From the NCBI RefSeq assembly GCF_000224785.1, contig NZ_AGAV01000005.1, forward strand, positions 496,001 through 560,000: 64,000 bases of DNA, read 5' to 3'. Positions 26,196 to 36,029 of the stretch are shown in pieces; within the stretch, counting starts at the first letter, position 1; the number at the start of each line of letters is the position of its first letter. The notes under the pieces are model-generated. The model saw only the letters and a program-made list of their open reading frames with translations, ran no database searches and had not been told where the DNA came from. The stretch is from Lentibacillus jeotgali (GTDB lineage: Bacteria > Bacillota > Bacilli > Bacillales > Amphibacillaceae). A program made the position numbers and the translations under genes.

Positions 26196-26312
26196 TCGGT
26201 TTTCGCTCAAGTTGTCACAGAATCGGCTTAAATAGCCATGAAATCGGCTCAAGTTCACAAAGTTTTCGCTTAAGTTCACATATTTTCCGCTCAAGTTCAC
26301 AATTTGTCGCCT
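26196..26312 (-). repeat. Interspersed 21-bp-periodic repeat, copy B
   Basis: Minus-strand copy of the element seen at 11373 and 31982: TGTGAACTTGAGCGGAAAAT, TGTGAACTTAAGCG, TGTGAACTTGAGCCGATTTC, ATGGCTATTTAAGCCGATTC, TGTGACAACTTGAGCG. The stretch 26110-26195 has a few weaker subunits (ATCGGCTGATG). The rest of the gap to 26458 shows nothing else. Confidence 0.85.
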
Positions 26313-26458
26313 CTTGTTTGTCAAAAACACTGCCGAAATTAACTAAAATGGTCAGGATTTCAATCGCTTAGAAATTTTTCATTCTAATAAAGGATTTTGG
26401 TTAAACGTGTCGAATATCTAATCTGTATCTCTAATTCAATAAGAAAGGTTGTGTACAA

Positions 26459-27433
26459 TTGTATGTCAAGCCACTAGCGCTCCCTCTTCATATCCAGGAA
26501 GCAATGGCTCTGGATAGGCGTGTAGCTAACACCCACCTGCAAAAACACGCCATCAGTAAGGCCGCTGCCAATCTATTCTCCGGTTACAAGGGCGAGGAAT
26601 CACTAATTTATCATTTGAATTTTCTCCCTGAGGATGACTTCCTAATCTTTCACTATTTAAGGATTCCCGACGGTAAGGGGCGTTTTCAACTGGACTTTCT
26701 TCTCTTATCCATCTATTTTTTCCTGATTATTGAGGTTAAAAATATTTATGACAACGTCACTTTTGATGAAATGGGACAGGTATACCGGGAATCTGCTGAG
26801 AAAGTTGAAGTCTTCGGAAATCCCGTTGATCAAGTGAATCTGCAGCACAGAAGATTGTTATCCTGGCTCCGTGAAATGAATTTACCTGCAGTCCCGATTG
26901 AAAAAATTGTTGTTTTTAGCCGTGATAGTACATATCTGAGAAATTTAACTAACAATAAAATTATTTCCGATATTGTCATGCACCGTCATAAAATTCTTCC
27001 AAAAATAGACTCGTTTATAAACAGATATAGGTTGGCACGTATTTCTGAAGATCAGTTAATGGAACTATCCTACCGTCTACTTGAAGAGCATAACCCTGAA
27101 GTTTATAGTGGGATGGAAAAGTTCGGTATGACAACTCATGATTTGATAATAGGTGTGATTTGTCCGGGATGCAGAAACGTTCCAATGCATTGGAAAAGTG
27201 GTAAATGGCTGTGCTTAAGTTGTGGGTTAAAGTCGAAAACAGCTCACCGGCCAGCTTTGGCTGACCATAGCTTGTTGATCGGTAAGTCTATTAATAACAG
27301 GGAAGCCCGGGAGTTTTTGAAGCTTAATTCTAACAGTATCACAAGAAAGATTTTACAGTCGGAAGAATTGGATAAGATTGGAGTTGGGAGCGGAATGCGA
27401 TACCGGCTGGACATTGGAAAACTTTTAGATTAA
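26459..27433 (+). CDS. NERD-domain protein with C-terminal zinc ribbon
   Basis: 324 residues, TTG start with AAAGG upstream. A NERD (nuclease-related) domain spans about residues 40-155: EDDFLIFHYLRIPDGKGRFQLDFLLLSIYFFLIIEVKN has the D...E.K pattern of the restriction-endonuclease-like fold. A CPGC...CLSC zinc ribbon lies at about 237-260, and a short tail follows. Biochemical role is unproven; the family is thought to act on DNA. It is flanked on both sides by repeat copies in the same orientation and precedes sbcDC. Confidence 0.85.
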   Translation: MYVKPLALPLHIQEAMALDRRVANTHLQKHAISKAAANLFSGYKGEESLIYHLNFLPEDDFLIFHYLRIPDGKGRFQLDFLLLSIYFFLIIEVKNIYDNVTFDEMGQVYRESAEKVEVFGNPVDQVNLQHRRLLSWLREMNLPAVPIEKIVVFSRDSTYLRNLTNNKIISDIVMHRHKILPKIDSFINRYRLARISEDQLMELSYRLLEEHNPEVYSGMEKFGMTTHDLIIGVICPGCRNVPMHWKSGKWLCLSCGLKSKTAHRPALADHSLLIGKSINNREAREFLKLNSNSITRKILQSEELDKIGVGSGMRYRLDIGKLLD

Positions 27434-27440
27434 GTTATGT

Positions 27441-27546
27441 TTGGCTCAAATTGTCACAAAATCGGCTCAAATACTAATGAAATTTGCTCAAGTTCACAAA
27501 ATTTCCGTTTAAGTTCACAAGTATTTCGCTGAAGTTCACAATTTCA
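27441..27546 (-). repeat. Interspersed 21-bp-periodic repeat, copy C
   Basis: Minus-strand copy, more diverged: TGTGAACTTCAGCGAAATAC, TGTGAACTTAAACGGAAAT, TGTGAACTTGAGCAAATTTC, then TATTTGAGCCGATTTTGTGAC. With copy B it brackets the NERD gene. Confidence 0.8.
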
Positions 27547-27646
27547 AAACAGGAAATCACGCTCTGAGATATATTTTTAAACCAAGGTATCCTAATTTTG
27601 TACTATAATAGACAGATAGAATAAGCCGAAAAAGGGGGAGCAGAGC

Positions 27647-28831
27647 ATGAAACTATTCCACACGGCGGACTGGCATTTGGGAAAGCTGGTCCAGGGCGTC
27701 TACATGACTGATGATCAGCGTTACGTGCTGGAGCAGTTTATCGATGCGGTTGAAGATGAGAAACCTGATGCGGTCATTATCGCAGGGGATCTGTATGACC
27801 GGGCAGTACCGCCGACTGAGGCTGTGCATTTATTGGACGAGACGTTGAGTAAAATTGTGCTTGAATTGAAAACGCCGGTGCTAGCAGTGGCGGGCAACCA
27901 TGACAGCCCGAGCCGGCTTAACTTCGGCAGCAGCATTATGAAACAAAACGGCTTTCACATTGCAGGTAATTTTGAAGACGATTTAAAGCCGGTCGTGCTG
28001 CATGATGAGCATGGGCCGGTCCATTTTTACCTCGTGCCGTATTGTGATCCGAGTGTTGTGCGGACTGTGACGGCAGACGATACGATCCGTAATCACAACG
28101 ATGCAGCGCAAAAAATCGTTGACATCCTGCAGCAGGATATGGATCCGGATGCCCGTCATGTCTACATAGGGCACGCTTTCGTGACGCCATTTGGCGAGGA
28201 AGAAGAGAATACGAGTGATTCGGAGCGACCGCTGTCGATTGGCGGTGCGGAATATGTGGATGCCCGCCATTTTGCACCATTCCACTATACGGCATTGGGG
28301 CACTTGCATCATCCGCACCATGTGGCCAATGAGACAGTACGGTATTCGGGTTCTATTCTCAAATATTCCATTTCCGAAGAGCATCATCAAAAAGGCTATT
28401 CAGTCGTGGAGATGGGTGCCCGCGGGAATGTATCAATAGAAAAACGCACGTTCACACCAAAACGGGATATCCGGACGATTGAAGCAACGATGGACGCGTT
28501 GTTGACGCATCCGGTTAATGACGATTATGTGTTTGTCCGGCTGCTGGATGAGGCACCGGTTTTGTCGCCGATGGAGCGAATTAGATCCGTCTATCCGAAT
28601 GCGATGCATGTTGACCGCGGGGCTTATATGGCCTCATCCGATAATCAGACTGAAGACAGTCAAACGAACCGAAGTGACATGAGTGACCTGGATTTATTCA
28701 AAGCTTTTTATCATGAAGTCAAGGGACACGAGGCCTCCGAAGAAATGGAAACGATTTTCAAAGAAGTTCTGGATGACCTGTTGAAAGAAGAGCGGGGAGT
28801 AGAACCGTCAAAACAGACGGTAGAGAACTAG
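27647..28831 (+). CDS. sbcD: Exonuclease subunit SbcD
   Basis: 394 residues. The Mre11-type phosphoesterase motifs are all present: HTADWHLGK, IIAGDLYDRAVPP, AVAGNHDSPSRL, YIGHAFV and ALGHLHHPH. SbcD is the nuclease of the SbcCD complex that cuts hairpins and protein-blocked DNA ends. The ribosome site AAAGGGGGAGCAG precedes the ATG. sbcC follows after 20 bp. A TATAAT is at 27604-27609; no LexA box was seen. Confidence 0.96.
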   Translation: MKLFHTADWHLGKLVQGVYMTDDQRYVLEQFIDAVEDEKPDAVIIAGDLYDRAVPPTEAVHLLDETLSKIVLELKTPVLAVAGNHDSPSRLNFGSSIMKQNGFHIAGNFEDDLKPVVLHDEHGPVHFYLVPYCDPSVVRTVTADDTIRNHNDAAQKIVDILQQDMDPDARHVYIGHAFVTPFGEEEENTSDSERPLSIGGAEYVDARHFAPFHYTALGHLHHPHHVANETVRYSGSILKYSISEEHHQKGYSVVEMGARGNVSIEKRTFTPKRDIRTIEATMDALLTHPVNDDYVFVRLLDEAPVLSPMERIRSVYPNAMHVDRGAYMASSDNQTEDSQTNRSDMSDLDLFKAFYHEVKGHEASEEMETIFKEVLDDLLKEERGVEPSKQTVEN

Positions 28832-28851
28832 AGATAGAGAGGGGGGTTCTG

Positions 28852-31800
28852 ATGCGACCTTTAAAACTGACGATGACGGCTTTCGGCCCATATAAACTTA
28901 CTGAAACGATTGATTTTACCGAGCTGAATGGCAATAATCTATTTGTCATATCCGGCAACACCGGTGCAGGGAAAACGACTATTTTTGACGGGATCTGTTT
29001 TGCCTTATACGGAAGCGCGAGCGGAACGGATAGAGAGAATAATCGAATGCTCCGTAGTGATTTTGCCTCGGATGATACACAAACAGTGATTGAGCTGGAG
29101 TTTGAAATTCATGGGAGACACTACCGGATCCTCCGCCAGCCGGGACATGTGAAAGAAGGGAATAAGACCAAGACCGGCGAGCGGTATGAGTTTTATGAGA
29201 AAGTTGACGGTAGGGAAGTGCCATGTGTCGACCGTCAAAAAGTGTCTGATATCGATAAAAAAGTCGAATCGCTTATCGGACTCTCGCAGGATCAGTTCAA
29301 GCAGATTGTCATGCTGCCGCAAGGGGAATTCCGGAAGCTGTTAACCTCTGAGACTGAAAATAAGGAATTGATTTTGCGGCGGCTGTTCAAGACGGAGAGC
29401 TACAACCAGATTAATCAGCTGCTTCGGGACAGGAAGAATCGGATTGATCAGGACTTCAAGCAGGCACAGCAGTCCAGAGATCACTTTATCGAAAGTATCC
29501 GTACTGCCCTGCCTGAGCGTGAGGATTCAGAGCTTTTTAGCGTCCTCAACAGTGATTATTACAACGTCAATCAGGTTGTGGCAGGACTTGAGGCGGAAGT
29601 CACGTATTTTACTGAAAAAATTTCTGCCGACGAGCAAGCCTATCAGAACGCGTATCAAAAGCATGACCAGAAGCAGACCGAGCTTCATCAGGCGAAAGCG
29701 CTCAATGACCAATTTGCTGATCTGGATAAGAAGCAGTCTGAACTAAATAAGCTGGAGGAGCAGGTGCCGGCATATAAGGAACGAGAAAAGCAGCTGGAAG
29801 ACGCTGAGCGGGCAAGCCACATCGAAGTGTACGAAAAGCAGGTCACCGACTGGCAAAACGATGAGAAAGCGAAGATAGAAGCTTTGCAACATGCCGAAAC
29901 TGCCGACCAACAAGCTAAGCAAAGGCTCGAACAGGCTCAATCCATTTATCAGCAGGAAGACAATAAAAGAGATGAGCGTGAGAAGACAGCCAGAGAGCTT
30001 GAACGGTTAAACGACTATTTGCCGATCGTGAAGCAACTCGATGAGAAGAAAAAAGAGCTCGCAAAACTGGCGGAAAAAGGCAAGCAGGCTGCCAAAGATC
30101 TGGAAAACGCTAAAACCAAACTGCAGAAAAAAACAGAAGCAGTTGAGGAAAATGATAAAAAGGTGCTTGAACTTGATCATGCTGTCAGTCAGCTGCCGGA
30201 CAAACAGCAGGAACTGATGGACGCCAGCGAGCAATATAAGGTAGCAGAAGGCTATGTTGATCTGCAGACAAAACAGTCCGCTGTGAAACAGGATTTGGAA
30301 CAAAAGGAGAAAGCCTTTGTAACGGCCAAGAAGGCGTACGATGCCAAAGAGGAGGCATGGCTCAACAATCAGGCTGTGGTGTTGGCCGGGCACTTGCACG
30401 ATGGTGGCGCATGTCCGGTGTGCGGGAGCACCGACCACCCGAATAAAGCAGCTGAACACGGTCAAACGGTGTCTCGCGAGCAACTTAACTCCTTGAAGAA
30501 AGATCTAGAGGAAAAAGAAAAACTATACTGGAAAGCAGATAGCGCGTATAAATCCAATGCCAGTCTTCTGGCTGAAAAGGAGCAGGAACTGGCAAAACAT
30601 GAAGTAGCTGCCGATAAGGCCGCGAATATTCGCGATCAGCTATTTGAAAAGGGCACCAAACTTAAGCAGGAAGTCGGCTTGCTGAAAAAACAGCGTGAAG
30701 AGTTGAAACAGCTTAAAGCGAACCAGGAACAAGCAAAGGAGGAATTAAAACAACAGGAATCAAAAAAAGAGAAGTTGGATAAAACACACCAGGAACTTCA
30801 ATCCGATTACCGGTCGGCGCATGCCATTTACAAAGAACAGCTGCGGAATATCCCGGAAGAGGTCCAGACGCTTGCCGCCCTAGAAAAACGAATCACTGAA
30901 ACCGATCAGTACAAAACGAAATTGGAAAGGTCATGGGAAAATGCCCAGCGGCAGTTCCAGCAGGCAAAAGAAGCAGCCGCCAAAACCGCTGCGAATTTTT
31001 TAAATGCCACGAACCAGCTGTCAGAAACGAAGGAAAAACGTGCCAAAGCAGAGGAATCGTTCAAAGAAGCACTGAAGAAAGCAGGGTTTGAATCCGATGA
31101 ATCGTATCAGCAGGCAAAAATGCCCGATAACGAGCGGCAGGAATGGAAAGAAGCCATTCGTCATTTTAATGATAATTTAACCGCGAAGAAACAGCAGGTA
31201 CAAGATCTAGCGGAGTCGCTCAAGGGTAAAAAGCGTGCAGATCTGTCAGCGCTTGAGGAAGAGCTGCAAACACTCAAAACTGCCTACGAAAAGGCCTATC
31301 AGACATATAATCAATCGACGGATTACAGAAATCAGGCCGTAACGATAAAAGACAACATCATCGACACGCATCATGAAGCTGCAGAACTTGAGAAGAAATT
31401 GGCCACCATCACCGATCTGCATGATGTGCTGCGTGGTCAGAACAGTCACAAGATATCCTTTGAACGTTACCTGCAAATTGAATATCTGGAGCGGATCATT
31501 GATGCGGCAAACGGCCGGCTGAAACGTCTGTCCAATGGGCAATTTTCCCTGATGCGCAGTGAGCGCCAGGAATCACATGGTAGACAGAGCGGTCTGGCTT
31601 TGGATGTCTATGATGCTTATACCGGCCAGACCCGTGACGTCAAAACATTGTCAGGCGGTGAAAAGTTCAATGCTTCCCTGTGCCTGGCGCTCGGTATGTC
31701 CGATGTCATACAGAGCTTCCAGGGCAACATTACCATTGATACGATGTTCATCGACGAAGGGTTCGGGACATTGGATGAGGAGTCCTTAAACAAAGCGATT

Positions 31801-31944
31801 GATACATTAGTTGACCTGCAGAAGTCAGGCCGGATGATCGGGGTCATTTCCCACGTCCAGGAATTAAAGACGATCTTCCCGGCAAGACTCGATGTTGAGA
31901 AAACAAAGGAAGGCCACAGCAGGACAGAATTTGTGGTGAAGTAA
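28852..31944 (+). CDS. sbcC: Exonuclease subunit SbcC
   Basis: 1030 residues, SMC/Rad50-like ATPase partner of SbcD. Walker A ISGNTGAGKTTIFDG near the N-terminus, long coiled coils (about 180-500 and 560-860), a zinc hook CPVCG near residue 523, and at the C-terminus the signature KTLSGGEKFNASLCLALGMSDVI and Walker B MFIDEGFGTLDEESL. Length is normal. It tethers DNA and feeds it to the nuclease. Confidence 0.97.
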   Translation: MRPLKLTMTAFGPYKLTETIDFTELNGNNLFVISGNTGAGKTTIFDGICFALYGSASGTDRENNRMLRSDFASDDTQTVIELEFEIHGRHYRILRQPGHVKEGNKTKTGERYEFYEKVDGREVPCVDRQKVSDIDKKVESLIGLSQDQFKQIVMLPQGEFRKLLTSETENKELILRRLFKTESYNQINQLLRDRKNRIDQDFKQAQQSRDHFIESIRTALPEREDSELFSVLNSDYYNVNQVVAGLEAEVTYFTEKISADEQAYQNAYQKHDQKQTELHQAKALNDQFADLDKKQSELNKLEEQVPAYKEREKQLEDAERASHIEVYEKQVTDWQNDEKAKIEALQHAETADQQAKQRLEQAQSIYQQEDNKRDEREKTARELERLNDYLPIVKQLDEKKKELAKLAEKGKQAAKDLENAKTKLQKKTEAVEENDKKVLELDHAVSQLPDKQQELMDASEQYKVAEGYVDLQTKQSAVKQDLEQKEKAFVTAKKAYDAKEEAWLNNQAVVLAGHLHDGGACPVCGSTDHPNKAAEHGQTVSREQLNSLKKDLEEKEKLYWKADSAYKSNASLLAEKEQELAKHEVAADKAANIRDQLFEKGTKLKQEVGLLKKQREELKQLKANQEQAKEELKQQESKKEKLDKTHQELQSDYRSAHAIYKEQLRNIPEEVQTLAALEKRITETDQYKTKLERSWENAQRQFQQAKEAAAKTAANFLNATNQLSETKEKRAKAEESFKEALKKAGFESDESYQQAKMPDNERQEWKEAIRHFNDNLTAKKQQVQDLAESLKGKKRADLSALEEELQTLKTAYEKAYQTYNQSTDYRNQAVTIKDNIIDTHHEAAELEKKLATITDLHDVLRGQNSHKISFERYLQIEYLERIIDAANGRLKRLSNGQFSLMRSERQESHGRQSGLALDVYDAYTGQTRDVKTLSGGEKFNASLCLALGMSDVIQSFQGNITIDTMFIDEGFGTLDEESLNKAIDTLVDLQKSGRMIGVISHVQELKTIFPARLDVEKTKEGHSRTEFVVK

Positions 31945-31981
31945 GACGTCTTTGGAACTGTATGGGGCGGCCCGTTTATTT

Positions 31982-32123
31982 TTGCAGCGACAGCTAATTG
32001 TGACAACTTGAGCGGGAAATATGTGAACTTAAGCGGGAACTTTGTGAACTTGAGCCGATTTCATGGCTATTTAAGCCGATTCTGTGACAACATCAGCCGA
32101 TCCAACAATTGCAACAGATTTAA
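31982..32123 (+). repeat. Interspersed 21-bp-periodic repeat, copy D
   Basis: Nearly the same as copy A with shared ends (GCAGCGACAGCTAATTGTGACAA at the left, CAGATTTAAT at the right). It starts 37 bp after sbcC. The remaining gap to 32337 holds no further recognisable element. Confidence 0.85.
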
Positions 32124-32337
32124 TAGTTAAGAGTAGCGAATCCGTACGGGGGAACTAATAGCGAAAAGAAAACTCATTTGTCGGAGTGAGCACAAGTTTA
32201 TGATTAAGAATCATATTCGGGTGAATACGATTTTTTTTGATAAAGTTAAGCTGACCTCAAAATCTATTCACGCTGCATGCACTCGTCTGTTACGATAATA
32301 TAAGACGATAATCCATTGTGTTATAGAAAGGGACGAA

Positions 32338-32508
32338 ATGATGAAAGTGAACAGAAAACCCGTCTTAATGTTGATCGTTATTATGGTGTTTGTTGCAGGT
32401 CTGCTTGATGTTAAATGCCGCGGATTGTTCTTTCGAATGCTGCCATATGCAGCACAGACGTATTTAGCGTCTATTTTAAATCATGAAGGATACCCCGGCT
32501 CGCATTAA
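32338..32508 (+). CDS. Small membrane peptide of 56 residues
   Basis: The product begins MMKVNRKPVLMLIVIMVFVAG and has one hydrophobic segment (about 8-23), then a short polar/aromatic tail containing CRGLFFRMLPYAAQTYL. AGAAAGGGACGAA is a good ribosome site before the ATG. It stands alone between a repeat and a NERD gene. No family recognised. Confidence 0.5.
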   Translation: MMKVNRKPVLMLIVIMVFVAGLLDVKCRGLFFRMLPYAAQTYLASILNHEGYPGSH

Positions 32509-32590
32509 AGGTAAGTGGAAAAAGATACTCGTTTCATTGCTGTCAGTTTGTTAATATTAAATTAACGTCGCTAACGCAGGGTGGTTTTAT

Positions 32591-33538
32591 ATGATATATA
32601 TTGTCATAGGTGTGTTAAGCATCGGGTTAATCGGATGCATATGGTATATTTTCCGTTTAAAGAAAAATACAACTGAAAGAGAAGCTAATGCCATAGAAAG
32701 GCATCAAAAGGAAATCGCAGCAGCAGAAGAAGACTTCAAATCATCTTATCATGAACAGGAGAATGAGTGGCTGGATAAGATGGCAGAACTCGAGCATCAC
32801 TATAACAATGACGTTCAAACGCTGAATCATCATATTGGCAAATTGAATAAAAACTTAATTGACTTACAAAAATACACACGGAACGCAGGAGAAATCGTTA
32901 CGCATCAAATTTTAGAACAGTTAAAAAATGAGTTGATTCATGAAGGGTCTATTTCTCATGATGACATGATTATTTTGCCAAATCTATTTATCCCATATGA
33001 GGAAGAAGGTTATTTTAAAACGCGCCAAATTGATCACCTTGTTTTACTGCCGACAGGATTTTATGTTGTGGAAACCAAGTACTGGCGAGGAAAAATCATC
33101 CACGGATTGACTCAGGAAAATGCAGGGTTGTTTTCGTTTATTACAGATATGATGACACCCGGCATTCAGCGATCGAAGAAAAAACATACGCTTGTTTTTG
33201 TCCCAGACAATGAAGGCAAAGAGATACGAATCAAATCATATGGGAGTCCGACGCAGCAAGTTATGAGCACCGCTTTAACGTTAAAAGATTATATTTCCAA
33301 ACACTTGGCTAGAGATGATCATATTACGGCGGTTGTTTATTTTGGTTATTCATCTGATGAAGATATGCAAGGCGTAATAGACTTATCTGATAATCAAAAT
33401 GTACCCAGATTAATAGGGGAAAATGAGATTCGCCAATATTTCCGTAATCAGTTAAAACATGAAGCAAAAAAGCATTCAAAGGAAACCCTTCAACAGATGA
33501 AGGAAGATCTGGAGAATATAAATTACTTACATAAGTGA
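32591..33538 (+). CDS. Membrane-anchored NERD-domain protein
   Basis: 315 residues. One N-terminal membrane segment (about 2-20), a charged coiled coil (about 25-110), then a NERD domain: GYFKTRQIDHLVLLPTGFYVVETKYWRGKI holds the D...E.K active-site-like pattern of this fold (about 140-175). This is a second NERD protein of a different layout from that at 26459. A role on DNA is inferred from the fold only. Confidence 0.85.
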   Translation: MIYIVIGVLSIGLIGCIWYIFRLKKNTTEREANAIERHQKEIAAAEEDFKSSYHEQENEWLDKMAELEHHYNNDVQTLNHHIGKLNKNLIDLQKYTRNAGEIVTHQILEQLKNELIHEGSISHDDMIILPNLFIPYEEEGYFKTRQIDHLVLLPTGFYVVETKYWRGKIIHGLTQENAGLFSFITDMMTPGIQRSKKKHTLVFVPDNEGKEIRIKSYGSPTQQVMSTALTLKDYISKHLARDDHITAVVYFGYSSDEDMQGVIDLSDNQNVPRLIGENEIRQYFRNQLKHEAKKHSKETLQQMKEDLENINYLHK

Positions 33539-33557
33539 AGCAATTATTACCCGTAAT

Positions 33558-33596
33558 AAGAAACTGGATCCTAACGTTAAGGCTCCAGTTTCTTAG
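33558..33596 (+). terminator. Terminator of the NERD gene
   Basis: AAGAAACTGGA pairs with TCCAGTTTCTT, followed by AGCTTTTC. Confidence 0.75.
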
Positions 33597-33691
33597 CTTT
33601 TCGATTATAAATTGTACGAACCTCTAATATATGATAATTTAGTAGATACCGTCGAATTTTGACAGATATATATAGGACAGGAGCGTTAGAT

Positions 33692-34882
33692 ATGAAGAAA
33701 AGTCTGATATGGCAGTTAATTGCCGCGTTTATACTAGCGATTGTAACCGGTATCATATTTGGTGAGAAAGCGCAAGTTGTGCAGCCGCTGGGGGATTTGT
33801 TTCTGCGATTAATTCAATTCATTATTGCCCCTTTAGTGCTTGCGACACTTGTCGTTGGAGTTGCCAGTACAAGTGATGTGAAGAAATTAGGAAGACTGGG
33901 CGGAAAAACGATTGGATTTTATCTGCTTACCAGTATGCTCGCGATAACGCTCGGCATCATAGCGGGGAAGATTTTTTCACCGGGCAGTGGTATTGATGTA
34001 TCATTAGAAGGTAAAGAGACTCCTGAACCGAATGAAACAGAGGGGGTTGTCCAAACCATTTTAAATATTATACCGACAAACCCATTTGACGCGCTATCGT
34101 CGGGGAATATCCTGCAAATTATCTTTTTTGCATTGGCCATCGGTATTGCGATTACCCTGGTAGGTGAAAAGGCAAAACCCGTGCAGCAGTTTTTTGATGG
34201 ATTTGCGGAAGTGATGTATAAAATAACCGGCATGGTGATGACCGTTGTTCCGATTGGTGTATTTGGCCTGCTTGCACCCGTTGTCGGTGAGTATGGAGTG
34301 GATGTGTTGCTTCCGTTAATCAAGCTGATTCTGGCAATGCTTCTGGGATGCGTTATTCAACTAATTGTGGTTTATGCGCTGATTATTAAATCACTTGGAA
34401 AAATGAGCCCAATTCAATTTTTTAAAGGCATTTTTCCAGCTACTGCCGTTGCTTTCAGTACGAGCAGCAGCTCAGGCACGCTGCCGGTAACGATTAAGAG
34501 TGCGCAGGAAAACCTGGGCGTATCCAAAGAGACGAGCACGTTTGTTTTGCCGTTGGGAGCTACCATAAACATGGATGGAACGGCGCTATATGTCGGGCTT
34601 TGTTCGATGTTTGTCGCGCAGTACTTTGGTATGGATTTATCGCTTTCACAGATGGCGACGGTTGTGCTAATCGGTACACTCGCATCGGTTGGGACAGCCG
34701 GTGTACCCGGAGCAGGTCTTATCATGCTGACGATGGCGCTGAGTGCCGTTAATTTGCCACTGGCCGGAATCGCACTGGTTGGTGGTATCGACCGTATATT
34801 GGACATGATGCGGACTGCTGTCAATGTAACAGGTGACGCGGCTGCGAGTGTTGTCGTTGATGCAAGTGAGAAGAGGAAATGA
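33692..34882 (+). CDS. Dicarboxylate/amino acid:cation symporter (DAACS family)
   Basis: 396 residues from the ATG at 33692, preceded by ACAGGAGCG; an in-frame TTG at 33659 has no ribosome site. Family hallmarks: the serine-rich hairpin FSTSSSSGTLPVT (about residues 254-266), the NMDGTALY motif of transmembrane segment 7 (about 290), and GVPGAGLIML (hairpin 2). Such proteins take up glutamate, aspartate or C4-dicarboxylates with Na+ or H+. Confidence 0.93.
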   Translation: MKKSLIWQLIAAFILAIVTGIIFGEKAQVVQPLGDLFLRLIQFIIAPLVLATLVVGVASTSDVKKLGRLGGKTIGFYLLTSMLAITLGIIAGKIFSPGSGIDVSLEGKETPEPNETEGVVQTILNIIPTNPFDALSSGNILQIIFFALAIGIAITLVGEKAKPVQQFFDGFAEVMYKITGMVMTVVPIGVFGLLAPVVGEYGVDVLLPLIKLILAMLLGCVIQLIVVYALIIKSLGKMSPIQFFKGIFPATAVAFSTSSSSGTLPVTIKSAQENLGVSKETSTFVLPLGATINMDGTALYVGLCSMFVAQYFGMDLSLSQMATVVLIGTLASVGTAGVPGAGLIMLTMALSAVNLPLAGIALVGGIDRILDMMRTAVNVTGDAAASVVVDASEKRK

Positions 34883-34934
34883 CAGACAGAAGAGTGACAG
34901 GGTGCAGAGATTCTAAAAGTTAACCGTATCCAAC

Positions 34935-34976
34935 AGACAAAACGCATTCAGGGGTTACCCGGAATGCGTTTTGTCT
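34935..34976. terminator. Bidirectional terminator
   Basis: AGACAAAACGCATTC pairs with GAATGCGTTTTGTCT between the convergent symporter and rpiR-type genes. Confidence 0.85.
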
Positions 34977-35003
34977 AATATTAGGAGACTGCCGATATCC
35001 CGT

Positions 35004-35858
35004 TCACAACCGCTTCAGACTGATGCTTTTTCGCATTTTCTGCAAAGCTTCCTGACCGGATTCATTATTAGCGATCATGACATTGGTATAAAGCGCATCA
35101 ATGATTGATAACTGGGCAATTCTTGATGACAATGCTTCCGAACGGAAATCGGTTTCTTCGGCGACAGTGTATAACGAAATATCTGCTTCCTTCGTTAGTG
35201 GTGATTTAGCAAAATTTGTGATAGCGATGATTTCTACTTCATTTTCTTGTAAAACTTGCAGAATATCGAGCAGATCTTTGGTTGAACCGCTGTGTGAAAT
35301 GAGAACAGCAAGGTCATCGCTCGTCATTTGGGATGCGGACATTATCTGCATGTGTGAATCCAAGTTGGCACTGACGTCAATGCCGCTGCGGATAAATTTG
35401 TGATAGGCATCCAGTGCTACAAGAGCGGATCCGCCATTCCCAAAAAATTGAACTTTATTTGCCCGCAAAATCGCTTCAACGGCCTCCTCGATCATCATGC
35501 CGTCCTGGATATGGAGTGTATCCTCAATCGTTTTAACGTTGGAACGGAATACTTTTTCAGTGACTGTTCCGATGCTGTCTTCTTCATTAATTTTTTCATG
35601 AATATCTTTTATAGGCGTTACAATTTCAGCAGCAAGTGAAATTTTCATGGCCTGAAATCCTTTGAAACCAATTCGCTGACAGAACCGAAAGACCGTTGAT
35701 TCAGCGATTCCCAGTTTTTCAGAAACTTGATTAATCGTATGATGAATGATTTTCTGGGGATTCTCTAAAATAAAATCTGCTATTGCTTTTTCCTTATCAC
35801 TGAATTTACCGTAGTTGCTCCGAATGCTGGCAAGGCAGTGCTGATTATCGTTTACCAT
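35004..35858 (-). CDS. MurR/RpiR-family transcription regulator
   Basis: 284 residues. An N-terminal HTH_6 domain (SDKEKAIADFILENPQKIIHHTINQVSEKLGIAESTVFRFCQRIGFKGF, about 17-65) is followed by a SIS sugar-phosphate-binding domain (FFGNGGSALVALDAYHKF, then VLISHSGSTKDLL). AAGGGGAA precedes the ATG. It is divergent from the sugar-acid operon and is the likely local regulator, probably sensing a phosphorylated sugar acid such as 6-phosphogluconate or KDPG (inference). Confidence 0.92.
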   Translation of the reverse strand: MVNDNQHCLASIRSNYGKFSDKEKAIADFILENPQKIIHHTINQVSEKLGIAESTVFRFCQRIGFKGFQAMKISLAAEIVTPIKDIHEKINEEDSIGTVTEKVFRSNVKTIEDTLHIQDGMMIEEAVEAILRANKVQFFGNGGSALVALDAYHKFIRSGIDVSANLDSHMQIMSASQMTSDDLAVLISHSGSTKDLLDILQVLQENEVEIIAITNFAKSPLTKEADISLYTVAEETDFRSEALSSRIAQLSIIDALYTNVMIANNESGQEALQKMRKSISLKRL

Positions 35859-36029
35859 AAACTATTCCCCTTATCAGTAGGCTGTATATTCCCCGCATAT
35901 AACGGACAGTAACCCATCAAGAAACGGCGGTTAACTGTCCGTAAATGTCCGATTTTGCTTAACTAACAATGAGGTTTGGATAAAACTTACAAAGCAAACC
36001 TAAGGACGAACAATACACTGCTTAGCGGA

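Noticed and set aside
26094-26330. Minus-strand ORF with NLSGKYVNLSENFVNLS repeats
   Set aside because: It is the translation of interspersed repeat copy B, without a ribosome site.
27547-27646. LexA box before sbcDC
   Set aside because: No GAAC-N4-GTTC-type site found in the 100 bp upstream.
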